Assembly (NCBI RefSeq): GCF_024749045.1
Contig: NZ_CP087184.1
Location: 4,898,001 to 4,962,000 of the forward strand
Length of the DNA: 64,000 nt
Source: Pseudomonas sp. B21-028
GTDB taxonomy: Bacteria; Pseudomonadota; Gammaproteobacteria; Pseudomonadales; Pseudomonadaceae
Direction: 5' to 3'
The first letter of the stretch is position 1. Each line of letters opens with the position of its first letter. This document shows, one piece after another, positions 18,097 to 26,926 of the stretch. The notes beneath the pieces were generated by a model. The model had not been told where the DNA came from. It was given only the letters and a program-made list of their open reading frames with translations, and made no database searches. The translations under genes were made by a program, and so were the position numbers.

Positions 18097-18540
18097 TCAC
18101 TGACCCAGGGTCAGGACCTTCTGCATCATGGTTTTGGCGGTGTTCATCATTTCGGCGTTGGTCTGGAACGAACGACTGGCGGAAATCATGTCGGCCATTT
18201 CTTCGACGACGTTGACGTTCGGGTAATAGACGTAGCCCTTGGCGTCGGCAGCCGGATGGTTCGGTTCATAGCGCGCTTCGAGGTTGCTCTGGTCCTCGAC
18301 GACGCCAAGCACCTGCACGCCCTGCCCGGCCGCATCCTGCTCCTGGAACAGCGAGTCGCTGCCGCCCGACTGGCCGCCCTGGAACATGGTGGCGAACACC
18401 GGGTGACGGGCCCGGTAGGTCTGGTCGATGCTCGACGAAACGGTCTCGGCGTTGGCGATGTTACTGGCGACAGTGTTCAGGCGAGTGGTCTGGGCACTCA
18501 TGGCACTGCCGGCGATGTTGAATACGCTCGCAATCGACAT
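18097..18540 (-). CDS. flgC: Flagellar proximal rod protein FlgC
   Basis: A 147-aa rod protein with the N-terminal helix MSIASVFNIAGSAMSAQTTRLNTVASNIANAETV and C-terminal helix MADMISASRSFQTNAEMMNTAKTMMQKVLTLGQ typical of axial proteins. Starts 3 nt after the flgB stop, so probably coupled. Confidence 0.95.
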   Translation of the reverse strand: MSIASVFNIAGSAMSAQTTRLNTVASNIANAETVSSSIDQTYRARHPVFATMFQGGQSGGSDSLFQEQDAAGQGVQVLGVVEDQSNLEARYEPNHPAADAKGYVYYPNVNVVEEMADMISASRSFQTNAEMMNTAKTMMQKVLTLGQ

Positions 18541-18543
18541 GGC

Positions 18544-18951
18544 TTATTCTCCGCGCAGGGCCGAGATCAGCCCTTTGAATTTGCTGTTGAGCAGGGTGAA
18601 GCTGGCCTGGAAGTTCACGGAGTTCTCCGCGTAGTTGGACTGTTCCAGTTGAGCGTCCACGGTGTTCTGGTCGATCGAAGGTTGCATCGGCGTGCGATAC
18701 ATCAGCGACTCATCGCCGTTGCCCAGGCCTTCGGCCTCGATATGACGGTTGTTGGTCATGTTCAGGGCGAAGGAACCGTTCTTGGTTTTCTCGTTCTGCT
18801 CGGCGAGCACTTTGGAGAAGTCCAGATCCCGAGCCTTGTAGTTCGGGGTGTCGGCGTTGGCGATGTTGTTGGCCAGGACTTCGGCACGCTGGGCGCGGAA
18901 GCTCAGGGCCTGTTCGTGGATACCGAGCGCTTTATCGAAGCTGATGCTCAT
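18544..18951 (-). CDS. flgB: Flagellar proximal rod protein FlgB
   Basis: A 135-aa rod protein; the start MSISFDKALGIHEQALSFRAQRAEVLANNIANADTPNYKARDLDF is diagnostic. I choose the ATG at 18951; the frame stays open to 19269, but that part overlaps the promoter and a REP pair. First gene of flgBCDE, read from the RpoN promoter 43 nt upstream. Confidence 0.95.
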   Translation of the reverse strand: MSISFDKALGIHEQALSFRAQRAEVLANNIANADTPNYKARDLDFSKVLAEQNEKTKNGSFALNMTNNRHIEAEGLGNGDESLMYRTPMQPSIDQNTVDAQLEQSNYAENSVNFQASFTLLNSKFKGLISALRGE

Positions 18952-18993
18952 GTCGGAAACCTTTGGGTGACCAGAATGTACGTACATGGACAT

Positions 18994-19009
18994 AGCAAGC
19001 GTCGTGCCA
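18994..19009 (-). promoter_or_regulatory. RpoN (sigma-54) promoter of flgBCDE
   Basis: On the minus strand: TGGCACG-ACGC-TTGCT, a full match to the -24/-12 consensus TGGCACG-N4-TTGCW. FleQ-dependent RpoN control of hook-basal-body genes is known in Pseudomonas. Confidence 0.92.
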
Positions 19010-19143
19010 CTTTCAAAAACCCCATAAACCGGGGCTTTGCGGGCATCGGCAAGGCGGCAATGCCAGAAAAGCGGCAACCGCTTTCCGCTTACCTGCCGCT
19101 TTTCTGCCGCTTTTTGAGTAGCACTGGCAATTACAGTGGGAGC

Positions 19144-19247
19144 GAGCTTTTGTGGGAGCCGAGCTTGCTCGCGATGAACGATGACGCGGTCGGGAGTTGA
19201 AACCGTGTTGCCTGCATCGCGAGCAAGCTCGGCTCCCACAAAAGCTC
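19144..19247. repeat. REP pair (REPIN-like), class A variant
   Basis: Perfect 33-nt arms (19144-19176 and 19215-19247), core TGGGAGCCGAGCTTGCTCGC, between flgB and cheR. Confidence 0.85.
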
Positions 19248-19283
19248 GGTCCACAGAGTGAGCAAGCACTAATCAGCAGGCAT

Positions 19284-19320
19284 AAAAAAACGGGAGCCGG
19301 TAGGAGCTCCCGTTTTTTTG
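19284..19320 (-). terminator. Terminator downstream of cheR (potentially bidirectional)
   Basis: CGGGAGC/GCTCCCG stem flanked by A7 on the left and T7 on the right, 15 nt after the cheR stop. Confidence 0.88.
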
Positions 19321-19334
19321 ACGACCCGACCGCA

Positions 19335-20162
19335 TCACTTCGCCTGGTAGATAATCCCCGGGCTGCACTGGACCATCTGGTAATGATCGGGCAAGCCGTT
19401 CAGCGCTTCGGACGCACCGAGGAACAGGTAACCGCCCGGCTTAAGGGTGCCGTGGATACGCAGCAGGATGTCCTTCTTCACTTCGGCGGAGAAGTAGATC
19501 AGTACGTTGCGGCAGAACACGATGTCGAACTTGCCCAGGCTGGCATAGCTGTCCAGCAGGTTGAACGAGCGGAATTCCACCCGGCTCTTGATCGGCGCCT
19601 TGACCACCCAGCGCCCCGGCCCTTTCGGATCGAAGTAGCGTTGCAGGCGATCAGGTGACAGGCCGCGGCCGATGGCCAGGCTGTCGTACTCACCGGTCTT
19701 GCAGTTGTTAAGCATGGTCCCGGACAGGTCCGTGGCGACGATCTGCACGCCGCCCTTCAACTGGCCGATGTTGGTCCGCTCGAACTCGTCGATGGACATC
19801 GACAACGAATAAGGTTCCTGGCCCGACGAACAGGCTGCCGACCAGATCCGCAGGCGCTGGCCCGGGCTGGCCTTGATGGCCGCCGGTAGCACCTTGTTCT
19901 TCAAGACTTCGAACGGATAGGTATCGCGAAACCACAGGGTTTCGTTGGTGGTCATGGCGTCCACCACCATTTCGCGCAAACCGCTGCGCGGCTGGGTCTG
20001 GATGCGCTGCACCAGCTCGCCCAACGATTTGAGGCCCTGTTGCTCCATCAATTTGTTGAGACGGCTCGACACCAGATATTGCTTGTTTTCACCAAGCAAT
20101 ATGCCACAGGCTTTTTCCAGGAAAACCCGGAACTGTTCGAAATCCAAATTACCCGTAGACAA
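19335..20162 (-). CDS. cheR: Chemotaxis protein methyltransferase CheR
   Basis: A 275-aa SAM-dependent enzyme that methylates glutamates of chemoreceptors. N-terminal helical domain (STGNLDFEQFRVFLEKACGILLGENKQYLVSSRLN), then the SAM domain with RIWSAACSSGQEPYSLSM and FDIVFCRNVLIYFS. I prefer the TTG start at 20162, which is preceded by AGAGGCGG at a good distance and yields the usual STGNLDF N-terminus; an ATG at 20180 would add six residues. It lies downstream of cheV, same strand. Confidence 0.93.
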   Translation of the reverse strand: MSTGNLDFEQFRVFLEKACGILLGENKQYLVSSRLNKLMEQQGLKSLGELVQRIQTQPRSGLREMVVDAMTTNETLWFRDTYPFEVLKNKVLPAAIKASPGQRLRIWSAACSSGQEPYSLSMSIDEFERTNIGQLKGGVQIVATDLSGTMLNNCKTGEYDSLAIGRGLSPDRLQRYFDPKGPGRWVVKAPIKSRVEFRSFNLLDSYASLGKFDIVFCRNVLIYFSAEVKKDILLRIHGTLKPGGYLFLGASEALNGLPDHYQMVQCSPGIIYQAK

Positions 20163-20216
20163 GTTACCGCCTCTTTCCATTGTATTGATTTGCCGGGCAC
20201 ATAATGCGCCCGACCT

Positions 20217-21143
20217 TTATTCAGCTGCCTTGATCCGCTCGACCACCCGGGAAGCCAGGTCATCGGGGCGGAACTTGGCGAGAAAATCGTCGGCACCGAC
20301 CTTCTTGACCATCGCCTGGTTGAAGACGCCCGACAGAGAGGTATGCAAAATGATGTGCAGCTTCTGCATACGCGGATCGCTGCGGACTTCCGACGTCAGG
20401 GTATACCCGTCCATCTCCGGCATCTCGATGTCGGAGATCATCATCAGGAACTCCTCTTCAGGTTTCTTGCCCTCGTCGACCAGCTTGCGCAGGTAGTCCA
20501 GCGCCTGCCGTCCATCGTTCAGCGCAATCACTTCGACGCCGATCGTCTGCAGGCAACGGGTCACCTGCTTGCGCGCCACCGACGAATCATCCACCGTCAG
20601 CACCCGCAGCGAAACCGCCTTGTGCTGGGTTTCGGCGTCCACCACACCGTGGGAGATGGTTTCCGTGGTCGGCGCCACTTCGGCGAGGATTTTCTCCACG
20701 TCGATGATTTCCACCAACTGGCCGTCGACCCGGGTCACCGCCGTCAGGTAGTGATCGCGGCCGGTGCCCTTGGGCGGTGGATGAATCTCCTCCCAGTTCA
20801 TGTTGACGATGCGCTCCACCGAGCGCACCAGGAAACCCTGGGTCTTGGTGTTGTACTCGGTGATGATCACAAACGGATTGCTCTGATCCAGCAGCCGACC
20901 AGAACCGGTGGCCATCGCCAGATCGAGAATCGGGATGGTCGCTCCCCGGATGTTTGCCACACCGCACACGACGGGACTGGACTTGGGCATCAAGGTCAGC
21001 TTGGGGCATTGCAGCACCTCGCGGACCTTGAATACGTTGATCCCATATAACTGCTGGCCATCGAGACGGAACAACAACAGCTCCAGGCGATTCTGACCGA
21101 CCAGCTGCGTGCGCTGGTTTACCGAATCCATCACTCCCGCCAT
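20217..21143 (-). CDS. cheV: Chemotaxis coupling protein CheV (CheW-receiver fusion)
   Basis: A 308-aa protein: CheW-like domain at about 15-160 (LELLLFRLDGQQLYGINVFKVREVL ... VCGVANIRGATIPILDLA), then a CheY-like receiver (VLTVDDSSVARKQVTRCL, Asp in MISDIEMPEMDG, Lys in FLAKFRPDD). It couples receptors to CheA and is tuned by phosphorylation. The ATG at 21143 has AGGAG upstream and gives the family N-terminus MAGVMDSVNQRTQLVG. Confidence 0.94.
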   Translation of the reverse strand: MAGVMDSVNQRTQLVGQNRLELLLFRLDGQQLYGINVFKVREVLQCPKLTLMPKSSPVVCGVANIRGATIPILDLAMATGSGRLLDQSNPFVIITEYNTKTQGFLVRSVERIVNMNWEEIHPPPKGTGRDHYLTAVTRVDGQLVEIIDVEKILAEVAPTTETISHGVVDAETQHKAVSLRVLTVDDSSVARKQVTRCLQTIGVEVIALNDGRQALDYLRKLVDEGKKPEEEFLMMISDIEMPEMDGYTLTSEVRSDPRMQKLHIILHTSLSGVFNQAMVKKVGADDFLAKFRPDDLASRVVERIKAAE

Positions 21144-21194
21144 GCCCTGACTCCTACCTAACGCTAATGTGTCCGACGCGCATTCATCACTAAA

Positions 21195-21210
21195 CGGCAC
21201 GGGGCTTGCT
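21195..21210 (+). promoter_or_regulatory. RpoN-type promoter of flgA
   Basis: CGGCACG-GGGC-TTGCT matches the -24/-12 consensus except the first base. Its expected start site is at about 21221, one base before the annotated flgA ATG. Confidence 0.78.
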
Positions 21211-21221
21211 ATTCAACCGGC

Positions 21222-21986
21222 ATGAACACACAAACGACATTTTCTCGACGCCTGACCACTCATTGCCGCCTCTGGCTCGGTGTGCTGCTGGCTGCCTGCC
21301 TGTTCGCCTCGGGGGGACGCGCCCTTGCCGATGCTCCAGTTACCTTGCCTGATCTCCTTATCGGCGTCACTCAGGGCTTTCTTGAATTCACCGTAGAAGA
21401 CTATCTGGCTTCCAGTCAAACCGAAGGTCGCTACGAAATCGAAGTCAACCAGATCGACCCGCGCTTACGCATGCCAATGTGCGACAAGGAATTGACTGCC
21501 TCCCTGGAAAGCCCCGCCAGGCCCCTGGGCCGGGTCACGGTAAAGGTCCGCTGCGACAGCACGGCGCCCTGGACAGTCTTCGTGCCGGCCCAGGTGCGCC
21601 TGTTTCGCGAAATCGTTACCACGACCCGCCCCTTGAAACGGGCCGGAATCGTCGAGCCCCAGGACGTGACGTTGCGTGAACGGGATGTCAGCCAGATCAA
21701 CCAAGGGTTCCTGACCTCGGTCGATCAGGCCATCGGACAGAAACTTGTCCGACCAATGGTAGCCGACCAGGTCGTGACTCTCCTGCACCTGGAGCAGGCC
21801 GAAGTCGTCCGCAAAGGCGACCAGGTGGTGATCACCGCCCGCAGCGGCACGCTGGCCGTGCGCATGCCCGGCGAAGCCCTGTCCAATGGCGCCATGAACG
21901 AACAGATTCGGGTGAAAAACCTCAATTCCCAACGCGTCATCAAGGCGCAGGTGATGGCCCCAGGCCATGTGGAAGTGGCTATGTAG
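21222..21986 (+). CDS. flgA: Flagellar P-ring assembly chaperone FlgA
   Basis: A 254-aa periplasmic chaperone for FlgI. Signal peptide within residues 1-37 (LWLGVLLAACLFASGGRALA), then the SAF/beta-clip region (RLFREIVTTTRPLKRAGIVEPQDVTLRERDVSQINQGFLTSVDQAIGQKLVRPM) and the C-terminal LHLEQAEVVRKGDQVVITARSGTLAVRMPGEAL...VKNLNSQRVIKAQV motif. The promoter position leaves almost no leader before this ATG, so translation may begin downstream (a GTG in LWLGV is possible). Confidence 0.93.
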   Translation: MNTQTTFSRRLTTHCRLWLGVLLAACLFASGGRALADAPVTLPDLLIGVTQGFLEFTVEDYLASSQTEGRYEIEVNQIDPRLRMPMCDKELTASLESPARPLGRVTVKVRCDSTAPWTVFVPAQVRLFREIVTTTRPLKRAGIVEPQDVTLRERDVSQINQGFLTSVDQAIGQKLVRPMVADQVVTLLHLEQAEVVRKGDQVVITARSGTLAVRMPGEALSNGAMNEQIRVKNLNSQRVIKAQVMAPGHVEVAM

Positions 21987-22095
21987 CGATCCGGTAGAGA
22001 GGGGTAGAAAGCTGGCGCTTGACCCTGCTGTTCCCTAGACTGTGCCTTACGCAAGGCAAGCGCAGACGTGCGCACGCTCATTGAACAAATGAGCC

Positions 22096-22122
22096 TAAAG
22101 TTTTTTTGGGGATGGCCGAAAA
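22096..22122 (+). promoter_or_regulatory. FliA (sigma-28) promoter of flgM-flgN-flgZ
   Basis: TAAAGTTT, an 11-nt spacer, then GCCGAAAA: close to the sigma-28 consensus TCAAGTTT-N11-GCCGATAA. It lies 36 nt before flgM. Confidence 0.85.
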
Positions 22123-22158
22123 CATGGCAAGCGTCCAAATACCCAGAGGTTTTTTACC

Positions 22159-22464
22159 ATGGTCATCGATTTCAATCGTTTAAACAGCTCTTCACCATTG
22201 ACAGGCACTACGCGCCCCAGCGCCAGCAAGGAAACCGAAAAATCCTCGCCGGCCGAGCAAGCCACCACTGTCAAGAACGGGGAGTCGGTACACCTCAGTG
22301 ATGAGGCTCAGCAGTTGCAGAAGGTCACTGACAAGCTGCGCGATCAACCTGTCGTCGACAACGCCCGCGTGGCCGAGTTGAAAGCAGCTATCGCCGATGG
22401 CAGCTATAAAGTCGACAGCAACCGTGTAGCCAGCAAACTGCTCAACTTCGAAGCCCAGCGCTAG
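22159..22464 (+). CDS. flgM: Anti-sigma-28 factor FlgM
   Basis: A 101-aa exported anti-FliA factor. The conserved C-terminal half [55 protein letters not shown] contains the FliA-binding helices; the N-terminus is disordered and Ser/Thr-rich. Upstream FliA promoter gives the usual feedback. Confidence 0.95.
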   Translation: MVIDFNRLNSSSPLTGTTRPSASKETEKSSPAEQATTVKNGESVHLSDEAQQLQKVTDKLRDQPVVDNARVAELKAAIADGSYKVDSNRVASKLLNFEAQR

Positions 22465-22510
22465 GCCGCCGCCTGCGCAGGCTTTTGGACGCTAAGACCC
22501 AAGGCCAGCC

Positions 22511-22978
22511 ATGCACGACACTAATTTATTGCAACTGATCATCGACGACTTTGCTCCAGCGCAACAATTGCTGGAGCTGCTGCAGACCGAATCCCTGGCG
22601 CTGCACGGTCGTGACATGCCCTTGCTGGAAAATATCCTGGCACAGAAACAGGCATTGATCATTTTGCTCGATCAGCATGGCCGCAAACGCAGCGAGATTC
22701 TCGCCAGCCTCAACCTGCCCGCCAACAACGATGGCCTCGAGCAACTGGCCAGCCAGTCGACGCTCGGCGATCAATTGTTGTCCCAAAGCGCAGTGCTCAA
22801 TGACCTGCTCGCCCAGTGCCAGGCGGCCAACGCCCGCAACGGCCAGTCGATCCAACTCCAGCAAGCCGCTACCGCCAACCAGCTACGCATCCTCAATGGC
22901 GGTGAGATCCCGACGCTTTACGATGCTCGCGGTTCGACCGCCAAGATGGTCAAGCACCGCCCGCTCAGCCAAGCATGA
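22511..22978 (+). CDS. flgN: Flagellar export chaperone FlgN
   Basis: A 155-aa all-helical chaperone for the hook-filament junction proteins FlgK/FlgL. The sequence LLQLIIDDFAPAQQLLELLQTESLALHGRDMPLLENILAQKQALIILLDQHGRKRSEIL is typical; the Gln/Ala-rich C-terminus is the substrate-binding helix. 46 nt after flgM and likely cotranscribed. Confidence 0.92.
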   Translation: MHDTNLLQLIIDDFAPAQQLLELLQTESLALHGRDMPLLENILAQKQALIILLDQHGRKRSEILASLNLPANNDGLEQLASQSTLGDQLLSQSAVLNDLLAQCQAANARNGQSIQLQQAATANQLRILNGGEIPTLYDARGSTAKMVKHRPLSQA

Positions 22979-23070
22979 AACGAACCATGCCTGCGCTCTA
23001 TCAACCCGCGATAGATGCTGGCAAAATGCTGGCTATTCGTAGTCGTATTTTGCCTGGAGATTGACCCACC

Positions 23071-23817
23071 GTGTTCAATGCCTCAAACGCGGATGATGCT
23101 CCGCAACCGCCCAAGGTCCTTACCACGCCCCTGGAAATCTCCGGCAACTTGCGGATGCTGCAAGATAGCCACGATCCGTTGATCATCACCTTCCACGAAC
23201 GCACCCAGCGCTTCCAGAGCTATCTGGTCGACGTCGATCGCGAGAAGAACACCCTGGCCCTGGATGAAATGATCCCCCGCGACGGGGAGCGTTTCCTGCT
23301 CGCGGGCGAGCCGTTTCGGGTCGAGGGTTTCCATGATGGCGTACGCATCGCGTGGGAAGGCAAGGGTCCGCTGACAATCAATGAATCCAGCGAGGGTCGC
23401 TGCTATCGCGGCGCCTTGCCCGACGAAGTGGTTTATCACCAGCGTCGCAATGCCTTCCGCGCCGCCCTGAAGCTGGCGCAACTGGTGAACATCGAACTGG
23501 GCGGCGACAAGCTCAAGTCACCGGTGAACGGCAAACTGCTGGATATCTCCGCCACCGGCTGCAAGCTGCGCTTCGATGGCGACATCACCGAGCGCCTGCA
23601 ATTGGGCCAGGTTTACGAGCGCTTCATCGCCGCCCTGCCCTTTGGCAACATGACGGCACCGGTCGAACTGCGTTACCTGCATTTCGAAGAACGCATCAAC
23701 ACCACCTTCGCTGGCGTGCGCTTCCACAATATCAGTGGCCTGGTGCAGCGGCAGGTCGAGCGTTTCGTTTATCAGTTGCAGCGCGAAGCGCGCCGCTTCG
23801 ATAAAGACGATCTCTGA
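23071..23817 (+). CDS. flgZ: Flagellar brake protein FlgZ/YcgR, PilZ c-di-GMP receptor
   Basis: A 248-aa protein with an N-terminal YcgR domain (about 20-120) and a C-terminal PilZ domain carrying [11 protein letters not shown] (the RxxxR arm) and [14 protein letters not shown] (the D/NxSxxG motif). Slows swimming when c-di-GMP is high. GTG start at 23071 with GGAG upstream. It completes the flgM-flgN-flgZ unit. Confidence 0.92.
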   Translation: MFNASNADDAPQPPKVLTTPLEISGNLRMLQDSHDPLIITFHERTQRFQSYLVDVDREKNTLALDEMIPRDGERFLLAGEPFRVEGFHDGVRIAWEGKGPLTINESSEGRCYRGALPDEVVYHQRRNAFRAALKLAQLVNIELGGDKLKSPVNGKLLDISATGCKLRFDGDITERLQLGQVYERFIAALPFGNMTAPVELRYLHFEERINTTFAGVRFHNISGLVQRQVERFVYQLQREARRFDKDDL

Positions 23818-23855
23818 TCTTAAGCGCCCAAGTATTGCTGCGCCTGGACTGACCT

Positions 23856-23930
23856 CATCGCGAGCAGGCTCGCTCCCACAGGGACTTGCGGCGTTACCGC
23901 ACCCCATGTAGGAGCGAGCCTGCTTGCGAT
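23856..23930. repeat. REP pair (REPIN-like), class A
   Basis: CATCGCGAGCAGGCTCGCTC at 23856 and a slightly diverged complement (GGAGCGAGCCTGCTTGCGAT) ending at 23930. Confidence 0.82.
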
Positions 23931-23949
23931 TGGGAGCACCGCGGCCCAC

Positions 23950-25275
23950 TTACCTGACCTGAGGCTCCTCAGCCTCAGCCGTCTCTGCCACCGGCTCGAC
24001 CTCCGGATTAGGCGCCACCTGCATCTGCTCCTGCACCACTTGCTCATCGACCCTCGGGTCGAGGCATGCCACCAGCGGCGAACTGGACATGCTGTCGGGC
24101 ATCGCCACGTGATGCAGCGGTGCGTCATCGACCTGATGCAGGTTGGTCACCGCTTTCGGCCGTATGCGCCACACCAGTACCAGTGCGAAGAAGGTGAAGA
24201 AGGCGTACAGCATGTGGCTGCCGAACGACTTCATCAGCACCCCGGCCACCAACGGGCCAATACTCGCACCCACGCCGTAGGTCACCAGCAGCATCGCCGT
24301 CAGCGACACCCGGCGATCGGCTTCGACGTGGTCGTTGGAAAATGCCACCGCCAGCGGGTACAGGCAGAATTGCATCAGCGAACAGAAGAACCCCGCGACG
24401 AACAGGACTTCCAGTGGCACCGTCGACAGGATCGCCAGTGGCGCCGCGAAGACCGCCAGGCACAGGGCAAAGCAACGGATCAGCAGCGCCCGGTCGTAAC
24501 GGTCGGACAGCCAGCCCAGCGGCCACTGCACCAGTAGACCGGCAAAGATGCAACTGCCCATGAACAGACCGACCTGTTCGGTCGACAGCCCTTGCTGGGA
24601 GGCATACAGCGGCGCCAGGCCATAGAACGAGCCGACGATCAGGCCGGAGCCCAGCACTGTGCTCAACGACTGCGGGACGCGCTTGATGAAGAACCGCGGC
24701 TCCATGGGCGCCGGACGCAACGGCGCCGGGTGGATCCGGCGGGTCAACGCCACCGGCACCAGGCACAGGGCAAAGCACAGCGCCACCAGCATTAGCAGTT
24801 CCAGCCCCAGGGCCGGGTGGATCACCAGGATCAATTGACCCAGCACCATCCCCAGGTACGAGGCGATCATGTAGCCGCTGAACACCACCCCGCGTTGCTT
24901 GGCATCGGCCTGCTCGTTGAGCCAGCTCTCGATGACCATGTACTGGCACATCATGCCGAGACCGACGATTATCCGCAGCACCACCCAGGCCGGCAGCCAG
25001 CTCACCAGGCCGTGGCCCAGCACCGCCGCACCGACGATCCCGGCACAGGCCGAATAGGCGCGAATATGCCCGACGCGGGCAATCAGCCGATGGCCGATCT
25101 TGCCGCCCAGCACCAGGCCGAAATAGTTGGCGGCCATCAGCGCACCGACCCACAGGCTGTCCACATGCTCGGCAGCCAGGCGCAAGGCCAGGTAGGTACT
25201 CAAAAGCCCCGAGCCGATCAGCATCATCAGCGAGGCGAAATAAAGCGCTCGAAAAGGTTTCCAGATTTGGCGCAT
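23950..25275 (-). CDS. MFS transporter, YcaD-like
   Basis: A 441-aa inner-membrane carrier with about twelve hydrophobic segments, beginning RALYFASLMMLIGSGLLSTYLALRLA. The inter-helix motif GGKIGHRLIARVG and the mid-protein repeat GWLSDRYDRALLIR are the MFS motif A copies. The last 50 residues are an acidic, Gln/Glu/Pro-rich cytosolic tail. Resembles the E. coli YcaD group, whose substrate is unknown. Single gene between REP and the glutamine-synthetase-like gene. Confidence 0.88.
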   Translation of the reverse strand: MRQIWKPFRALYFASLMMLIGSGLLSTYLALRLAAEHVDSLWVGALMAANYFGLVLGGKIGHRLIARVGHIRAYSACAGIVGAAVLGHGLVSWLPAWVVLRIIVGLGMMCQYMVIESWLNEQADAKQRGVVFSGYMIASYLGMVLGQLILVIHPALGLELLMLVALCFALCLVPVALTRRIHPAPLRPAPMEPRFFIKRVPQSLSTVLGSGLIVGSFYGLAPLYASQQGLSTEQVGLFMGSCIFAGLLVQWPLGWLSDRYDRALLIRCFALCLAVFAAPLAILSTVPLEVLFVAGFFCSLMQFCLYPLAVAFSNDHVEADRRVSLTAMLLVTYGVGASIGPLVAGVLMKSFGSHMLYAFFTFFALVLVWRIRPKAVTNLHQVDDAPLHHVAMPDSMSSSPLVACLDPRVDEQVVQEQMQVAPNPEVEPVAETAEAEEPQVR

Positions 25276-25344
25276 CGGCGTTCCGAGCGGCTCCTTGAGA
25301 TAAGTAGGGGCTGTTTGTGAAGACAGCCCGAATGCAACGTTTCG

Positions 25345-26688
25345 TTAGGCCTGAGCTGCCAGCACACGCCGTTCCCAGGGCGTGATTTCATCAAAGTAGC
25401 TGGTCAGTTCCAGGGTTTTCGTCGCGATGTAGCCTTCGATGAACTCCGTACCAAACAGTTCCTTCGCCAGAAGGCTACGTTTCAGACGCTCCAGGGCAGC
25501 GTGCAAGGTACATGGCAACGACAGATTATCCGGCACCTGGAACTCGCCCTGTATCGCAGCGCTCGGCTCCAGGCGACTTTCAATCCCGTGAAGACCGGCC
25601 GCCAGGCTGGCGGCAATCGCCAGGTAGGGGTTGGCATCCGCCCCGGGCAAGCGATTTTCGACCCGTCGGGCCACCGGCGAACTGGCCGGAATCCGTAACC
25701 CGGCCGAGCGATTGTCGTGGGACCAGCAGGCATTGTTCGGCGAGGCGAACGGATGACACAGGCGCTGGTAGGAATTGACGTTCGGCGCGAACAGCGCCGT
25801 GAAATCCGCCATGCCCGCCTGCTGCCCGCCAATGAAGTGCCTGAACGCCGCCGTCGGCTCGCCAGCCTCGTCGCTGAACACATTACGACCGCTGTCCAGC
25901 TCGACGACACTCTGGTGAATGTGCATCGAACTGCCCGGTGTATGGGCCAGCGGCTTGGCCATGCACACCACGGTCAGGCCGTGCTTGAGAGCGACCTCCT
26001 TGAGCAGGTGCTTGAACAGGAAAGTCTGGTCGGCCAGCAGCAGGGCATCGCCATGCAGCAGATTGATCTCGAACTGGCTCACGCCCATTTCATGCATGAA
26101 GGTATCGCGCGGCAACCCCAGGGCAGCCATGCACTCATAGACCTCATTGAAGAATGGGCGCAGACCGTTGTTGGAGCTGACACTGAACGCCGAGTGACCG
26201 TCTTCACGACGTCCATCCAGGCCCATCGGTGGCTGGAATGGCTGGGTCGGATCCGGGTTGGGTGCAAAAACGAAGAATTCCAGCTCGGTCGCCACCACCG
26301 GCGCCAAGCCCCGGGCGGCGTACCGGGCGATCACAGTCTTGAGCTGGCCGCGTGTCGAGAGCCGGGAGCTTTCACCGGTCAGCTCGTCGGCATCGCAGAT
26401 CGCCAGGGCACGGGGGTACGCGCTCCAGGGCAGGCGGTGGATCTGTTTCGGGTCGGCCACCAACGCCAGGTCGCCATCGTCACTGCCATAGAAACGCGAC
26501 GGTGGATAACCGCCCATGATGCATTGCAGCAACACGCCCCGGGCCATCTGTAACCGCCGTCCCTCCAGGAAACCCGCGGCGGTCATCACCTTGCCCCGCG
26601 GTACGCCATTGAGGTCCGGCGTGACACATTCAATCTCATCAATGCCCGTCAGTCGCTGTGCGAGTGAAGCTAGGCCATCGGTCGTCAT
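25345..26688 (-). CDS. Glutamine synthetase family protein (gamma-glutamylpolyamine synthetase-like)
   Basis: A 447-aa GS-fold ligase. ATP/metal motifs are visible: ATELEFFVF, MGVSQFEINLLHGDALLLADQ, AKPLAHTPGSSMHIHQS (metal His), NSYQRL and ENRLPGADANPYLAIAASLAAGLHGIE. The N-terminus VTPDLNGVPRGKVM and overall pattern fit the PuuA/GlnA-like polyamine group rather than housekeeping GlnA, so putrescine or a related amine is the likely acceptor (inference). AAGGA 8 nt before the ATG. No other puu gene is adjacent. Confidence 0.85.
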   Translation of the reverse strand: MTTDGLASLAQRLTGIDEIECVTPDLNGVPRGKVMTAAGFLEGRRLQMARGVLLQCIMGGYPPSRFYGSDDGDLALVADPKQIHRLPWSAYPRALAICDADELTGESSRLSTRGQLKTVIARYAARGLAPVVATELEFFVFAPNPDPTQPFQPPMGLDGRREDGHSAFSVSSNNGLRPFFNEVYECMAALGLPRDTFMHEMGVSQFEINLLHGDALLLADQTFLFKHLLKEVALKHGLTVVCMAKPLAHTPGSSMHIHQSVVELDSGRNVFSDEAGEPTAAFRHFIGGQQAGMADFTALFAPNVNSYQRLCHPFASPNNACWSHDNRSAGLRIPASSPVARRVENRLPGADANPYLAIAASLAAGLHGIESRLEPSAAIQGEFQVPDNLSLPCTLHAALERLKRSLLAKELFGTEFIEGYIATKTLELTSYFDEITPWERRVLAAQA

Positions 26689-26799
26689 GACGCATTCCTT
26701 GTTATGTGCGAGCCGCGAACGGCAACCCGTACAAAATAGGCTTCAGCTGTTCGGAATATCAAGCACCCGGGACAATAAACACCCGAGTTTGGAATGCCC

Positions 26800-26888
26800 T
26801 GTGGGAGCGAGCCTGCTCGCGATGGCGGTATCTCAGTCAACCCGACATGAACCGACCCGGCGCTATCGCGAGCAGGCTCGCTCCCACA
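26800..26888. repeat. REP pair (REPIN-like), class A
   Basis: TGTGGGAGCGAGCCTGCTCG at 26800 and its complement ending at 26888. Last REP pair before the island. Confidence 0.85.
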
Positions 26889-26926
26889 AGGATTTATGCT
26901 GCCAGGGCCTCCTGAGCGGGACGAAC

